This document shows positions 7,114 through 9,858 of a stretch of DNA of 9,858 bases, piece by piece. The stretch's first letter is position 1; each line of letters starts with the position of its first letter. The notes beneath the pieces were generated by a model. The model had not been told where the DNA came from and did no database searches. It saw only the letters and a program-made list of their open reading frames with translations. A program made the translations under genes and the position numbers. This stretch comes from Halieaceae bacterium (GTDB lineage Bacteria > Pseudomonadota > Gammaproteobacteria > Pseudomonadales > Halieaceae), in NCBI GenBank assembly GCA_003520285.1, contig DOVB01000096.1:1-9858 (forward strand), written 5' to 3'.

Positions 7114-9222
7114 ATGAAAAAATCATTTCTAGCTGTGGCTGTTAGCACGTTCATCGGCAATCTGGCTTATGCAGAGGGGCTCCAATTAGAAGAGGTGGTG
7201 GTCACTGCCCAAAAACGAGCACAAAGTCTGCAGGATGTCCCCATCGCGATTAGCGCTTTCACATCGAGCGACTTAGACCGCATTAATACCGCGACCTTGG
7301 CGGATTTACAGTACGCCACGCCCAATCTCACCGTAAGCCCCAATGGGCGATCGAATTCGAGTATCGGAATTCGCGGCGTGTCTGATTTTTCTCGCAATCC
7401 CGGCTACGATAATCGAGTCGGTGTCTATGTGGATGGCTTATTCGTTGGTCGTTCTGCGGCGGCCAATCAAGCGACACTCGACTTAGAGCGTATCGAGGTG
7501 CTGCGTGGACCTCAGGGGACGTTGTTCGGTAAAAATACGGTGGCTGGAGCAATTTCACTGACCACCAAAGCCCCAACCGATGACGTATATGGCTTCGTCA
7601 AAGCCGAGATCGGGAACTACAGCCGGCAGTCGGTTACGGCGATGTTGAATACACCTTTAAGCGACAATCTGTTTGCTAAAGTCATGGTGAACGACACCCA
7701 GCGCGATGGTTATGTTAAGAATCTCTTTACGGGTGATGATTTGAATGGCTTGGATGATCAATCCATTCGGGTGCAATTGCGCTACCAAAACGAGACCACG
7801 AATGCCACTTTATCGGTTGATCGAGATGAGCGTAAAGCGCCTTTTCATGGCCGAGAAGTGTTGGTGAATTCGCCTGCCTATGCGCCCAACCCTTATGAAG
7901 TAAGATTCGATGAACCGCAGCGTCAGGACATAGAGCTAGAGGGTTTCAGCCTAGTCGTGAACCATGAGCTCAACAACGGTATGACGTTCTCTTCATTAAC
8001 AGGCTATCGAAAAACAGACTTCAAAAATAATGCTGAAGAGGACTATACCGATTCTCAGGTGATTACCAGTCCTTACAGTCGGGTAACGAGCGCTCTCGGC
8101 GAGGTCAGTGAGCATACATCTCAAGAGTTTCGATGGGTCTCCGCTGGCAGTGACACACTCGATTACACGATGGGTTTATATTATTTTGATCAAACCAATG
8201 AATCCGACAGCTCTGCCGCATTGCTGGGGGGTGTCGTTGGCGTCTCGGTTCCCGCCAAGGTCGATGTGAACTCTTATGCCGCTTATCTCCACGGCAATGT
8301 ACAACTGTCTGAAAAATTACAGTTCACAGGTGGCGTTCGTTATACCTACGAGAAAAAAGATGTTGTGTTCAATATCACCGACACCACCGGAATGTTCTTG
8401 AATGCGAGTTACACCGACGATTTCAGCACCGACGATATTTCACCGAAACTCGGGCTCAACTATTTTGTTTCAGACGACACCATGCTCTACGCCAGCTATG
8501 GGCGCGGCTTTAAAAGTGGCGGCTGGAATGTCGATTTTGTCAGCACACTAGAACAACTCGCATTTGGTGATGAGTCGGTCAACAGTGCCGAATTGGGCAT
8601 CAAAACGACACTTTGGGACGGGCGTGCGCGGGTCAATGTGGCTTACTTCGATGCGCAGTATGATGATTTTCAGGTGCGTCAGTTTGTTGAGCTCTCAAAT
8701 GGCGGTACCGTCGCTACGCTGACCAACGCTGGTGAAGTGAGCAGCTCTGGCGTCGAGGCCGATATCGAAGTGTTGTTGTCAGATTACCTCACCCTGTGGG
8801 CGACCTATGGCTATACCGACAGCGCTTTTGATTCGTTTAAAAATGGTGGCGGCGCAGGTATCGACTTCGATGGTAATAAGCTCGCCGATGCGCCCGAAAC
8901 AAGCTATAGCATAGCCTTAGAAGCGCGGCTCCCGGTCGCGGGTGGCGAGGTGGTGGCGCAACTCGACTACAACTATCGCGATGACTTCTACACCAACGCG
9001 AATAATGCCGCGATCAACTCGGTAGAGAGCTATGATCTATCGAACGCTCGAGTTGGCTATGAGCCGAGCTCTGGTGTTTGGTCCGTGCATGCTTGGGTCA
9101 AGAATCTCACCGATAATGACGATATTATCTACGCGAGTCGATCATTCCTTGGGCTCCCTCGTGGCACTTATATGGAGCCGAGGATGACGGGTTTGACCTT
9201 ACGTTATAACTTCGGTCAGTAA
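7114..9222 (+). CDS. TonB-dependent outer-membrane receptor
   Basis: A 702-residue outer-membrane active transporter, powered by TonB-ExbB-ExbD, importing an unknown ligand. The ATG at 7114 is chosen because it gives a canonical signal peptide (MKKSF... to NLAYA, cleavage near residue 20); the open frame extends upstream but without signal-like sequence. A TonB box LEEVVVTAQKR (25-35) is followed by the plug domain (about 38-155), including VPIAISAF, IGIRGV, VGVYVDG and LRGPQGTLFGKNTVAGAI (130-147). The beta-barrel occupies about 165-702 with many aromatic alternating strands and ends GLTLRYNFGQ, near the usual aromatic C-terminus. The family includes siderophore, sugar, peptide and cobalamin receptors, and sequence alone does not give the ligand. 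Divergence from the deacylase operon suggests an amino-acid derivative or small peptide. Only a weak ribosome binding site (GGGA) precedes it. Confidence 0.93.
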   Translation: MKKSFLAVAVSTFIGNLAYAEGLQLEEVVVTAQKRAQSLQDVPIAISAFTSSDLDRINTATLADLQYATPNLTVSPNGRSNSSIGIRGVSDFSRNPGYDNRVGVYVDGLFVGRSAAANQATLDLERIEVLRGPQGTLFGKNTVAGAISLTTKAPTDDVYGFVKAEIGNYSRQSVTAMLNTPLSDNLFAKVMVNDTQRDGYVKNLFTGDDLNGLDDQSIRVQLRYQNETTNATLSVDRDERKAPFHGREVLVNSPAYAPNPYEVRFDEPQRQDIELEGFSLVVNHELNNGMTFSSLTGYRKTDFKNNAEEDYTDSQVITSPYSRVTSALGEVSEHTSQEFRWVSAGSDTLDYTMGLYYFDQTNESDSSAALLGGVVGVSVPAKVDVNSYAAYLHGNVQLSEKLQFTGGVRYTYEKKDVVFNITDTTGMFLNASYTDDFSTDDISPKLGLNYFVSDDTMLYASYGRGFKSGGWNVDFVSTLEQLAFGDESVNSAELGIKTTLWDGRARVNVAYFDAQYDDFQVRQFVELSNGGTVATLTNAGEVSSSGVEADIEVLLSDYLTLWATYGYTDSAFDSFKNGGGAGIDFDGNKLADAPETSYSIALEARLPVAGGEVVAQLDYNYRDDFYTNANNAAINSVESYDLSNARVGYEPSSGVWSVHAWVKNLTDNDDIIYASRSFLGLPRGTYMEPRMTGLTLRYNFGQ

Positions 9223-9241
9223 CTTGTCGACCTCTAACAAG

Positions 9242-9272
9242 AGCCTTCAGCTGTCACAGGCGGCTGAAGGTT
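9242..9272. terminator. Hairpin between convergent receptor and DUF411 genes
   Basis: CCTTCAGC (9244-9251) pairs perfectly with GCTGAAGG (9263-9270) and can extend outward by G-T and A-T pairs. It lies 20 bases past the receptor stop, between two converging genes, so a bidirectional terminator is likely. Neither side carries a good T-run, so efficiency is uncertain. Nothing else is visible in the 108-base gap. Confidence 0.55.
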
Positions 9273-9330
9273 CGATCAGTTCAGGGCCAAATAAGTTGGC
9301 AGAATAGAACCACTAGAACTCCTTAAACGG

Positions 9331-9810
9331 TTAGAACTGATCAGAGGGTGTTGAGATTTGAGCGAAGGGCTGGGTTGTACCATCAGCGTTTAACTGTACC
9401 ACTGTGTAAGGATCAAACCGGTCCCCGATTTCCATGCCAGGACTTCCTACCGGCATGCCAGGTACCGACAGGCCGATTGCTCCGCTTGGCGGACTCTCTA
9501 AAAACTGTTTGATATGTTTGGCAGGAACGTGGCCTTCGAACACAAAGCGATCATCAATTACGCCCGTGTGGCACGATTGGAACTGAGGGGCGATACCAAA
9601 AGCCTCTTTGAAACTGGCCAGGTTCTGCGGATGAACGCCCTCTGAGCTGATTTGATGTTCCTCGAGATGCGCCATCCAGTGAAGGCAGCAGCCACAGGTT
9701 TCGCTTTTGTAGACTTTCATGAGTGTTATCTCTTGGCTATCGCTCGCCATGACCCGAGGTGCAAGGAGCAAACCGATCAGGATCGCTAGTGTATGTGCTC
9801 TCATTTTCAT
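9331..9810 (-). CDS. DUF411 family exported metal-binding protein
   Basis: A 159-residue protein of the DUF411 family, often found near copper-handling genes and thought to bind metal in the periplasm; its molecular role is not established. Residues 1-22 form a signal peptide ending VMA/SDS. The family core begins with a thioredoxin-like strand MKVYKSETCGCCLHW containing Cys39, Cys41 and Cys42, then FQSCHTGVI (Cys80, His81), FEGHVPA (His94), and the Met-rich VPGMPVGSPGME (116-127), all conserved-looking Cys/His/Met ligands suited to Cu(I). AGGAG at 9816-9820 sits 5 bases before ATG 9810, better than the second ATG two codons later. It is transcribed toward the receptor gene and seems independent of the amino-acid operon. 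Family call is strong; a copper role is inference because no copper genes are in view. Confidence 0.9.
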   Translation of the reverse strand: MKMRAHTLAILIGLLLAPRVMASDSQEITLMKVYKSETCGCCLHWMAHLEEHQISSEGVHPQNLASFKEAFGIAPQFQSCHTGVIDDRFVFEGHVPAKHIKQFLESPPSGAIGLSVPGMPVGSPGMEIGDRFDPYTVVQLNADGTTQPFAQISTPSDQF

Positions 9811-9815
9811 AATGA

Positions 9816-9820
9816 CTCCT
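9816..9820 (-). promoter_or_regulatory. Ribosome binding site for the DUF411 gene
   Basis: AGGAG on the minus strand, five bases before the ATG at 9810. Spacing favours this ATG over the in-frame ATG at 9804. Confidence 0.75.
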
Positions 9821-9832
9821 ATGTTTTGCGTG

Positions 9833-9838
9833 AGTATA
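9833..9838 (-). promoter_or_regulatory. Probable -10 element for the DUF411 gene
   Basis: TATACT (5/6 to consensus) lies on the minus strand 22 bases before the start codon, giving a leader of about 16 bases that holds the AGGAG. A -35 at normal spacing would fall at or beyond the window's right edge, so it cannot be checked fully. Confidence 0.5.
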
Positions 9839-9858
9839 ACGAATCTTAGCGACGAAAG

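Overview
The window looks like chromosomal DNA from a marine-type gammaproteobacterium. This is an inference from the gene set: a TonB-dependent receptor, an SDF-family acidic-substrate symporter, a secreted alkaline phosphatase, a DUF411 metal-binding protein and a YjiE/HypT-like LysR regulator. Base composition is about half G+C and coding density is high. I see no mobile elements, CRISPR arrays, tRNA or rRNA, and no gene-free stretch over 300 bases. The longest gap is the roughly 200-base divergent spacer at 6911-7113.

Layout. (1) 1-1407 (+) is the 3' part of a secreted alkaline phosphatase that runs off the left edge, closed by a textbook intrinsic terminator. (2) 1471-2166 (+) is a 231-residue exported protein I do not recognise; its ribosome binding site begins on the base after the terminator's T-run. 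(3) 2323-3225 (+) is a LysR-type regulator with its own recognisable promoter; it converges on and overlaps the next gene by 17 bases. (4) 6910 down to 3209 (-) is a tight three-gene operon: a PLP-dependent D-cysteine desulfhydrase / L-cysteate sulfo-lyase-like enzyme, a dicarboxylate/amino-acid:cation symporter, and an exported N-acyl-D-amino-acid (probably N-acyl-D-glutamate-type) deacylase. The genes overlap by 4 and 8 bases. (5) 7114-9222 (+) is a TonB-dependent outer-membrane receptor, divergent from the operon. (6) 9810 down to 9331 (-) is a small exported DUF411 Cys/His/Met-rich protein, separated from the receptor by a strong hairpin.

How the genes may work together. The receptor, deacylase, symporter and PLP enzyme would form a route from outer membrane to cytoplasm. 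An N-acylated (D-)amino acid or related compound would enter through the receptor and be deacylated in the periplasm. The freed acidic amino acid would cross the inner membrane by cation symport and be broken down by the PLP lyase. The symporter keeps the TM8 arginine linked to acidic side chains, and the PLP enzyme most resembles the cysteate/D-cysteine group, so sulfonated or sulfur-containing acidic amino acids are plausible alongside D-glutamate/D-aspartate. The actual substrate cannot be read from the sequence. The nearby LysR gene is a candidate regulator only by position.
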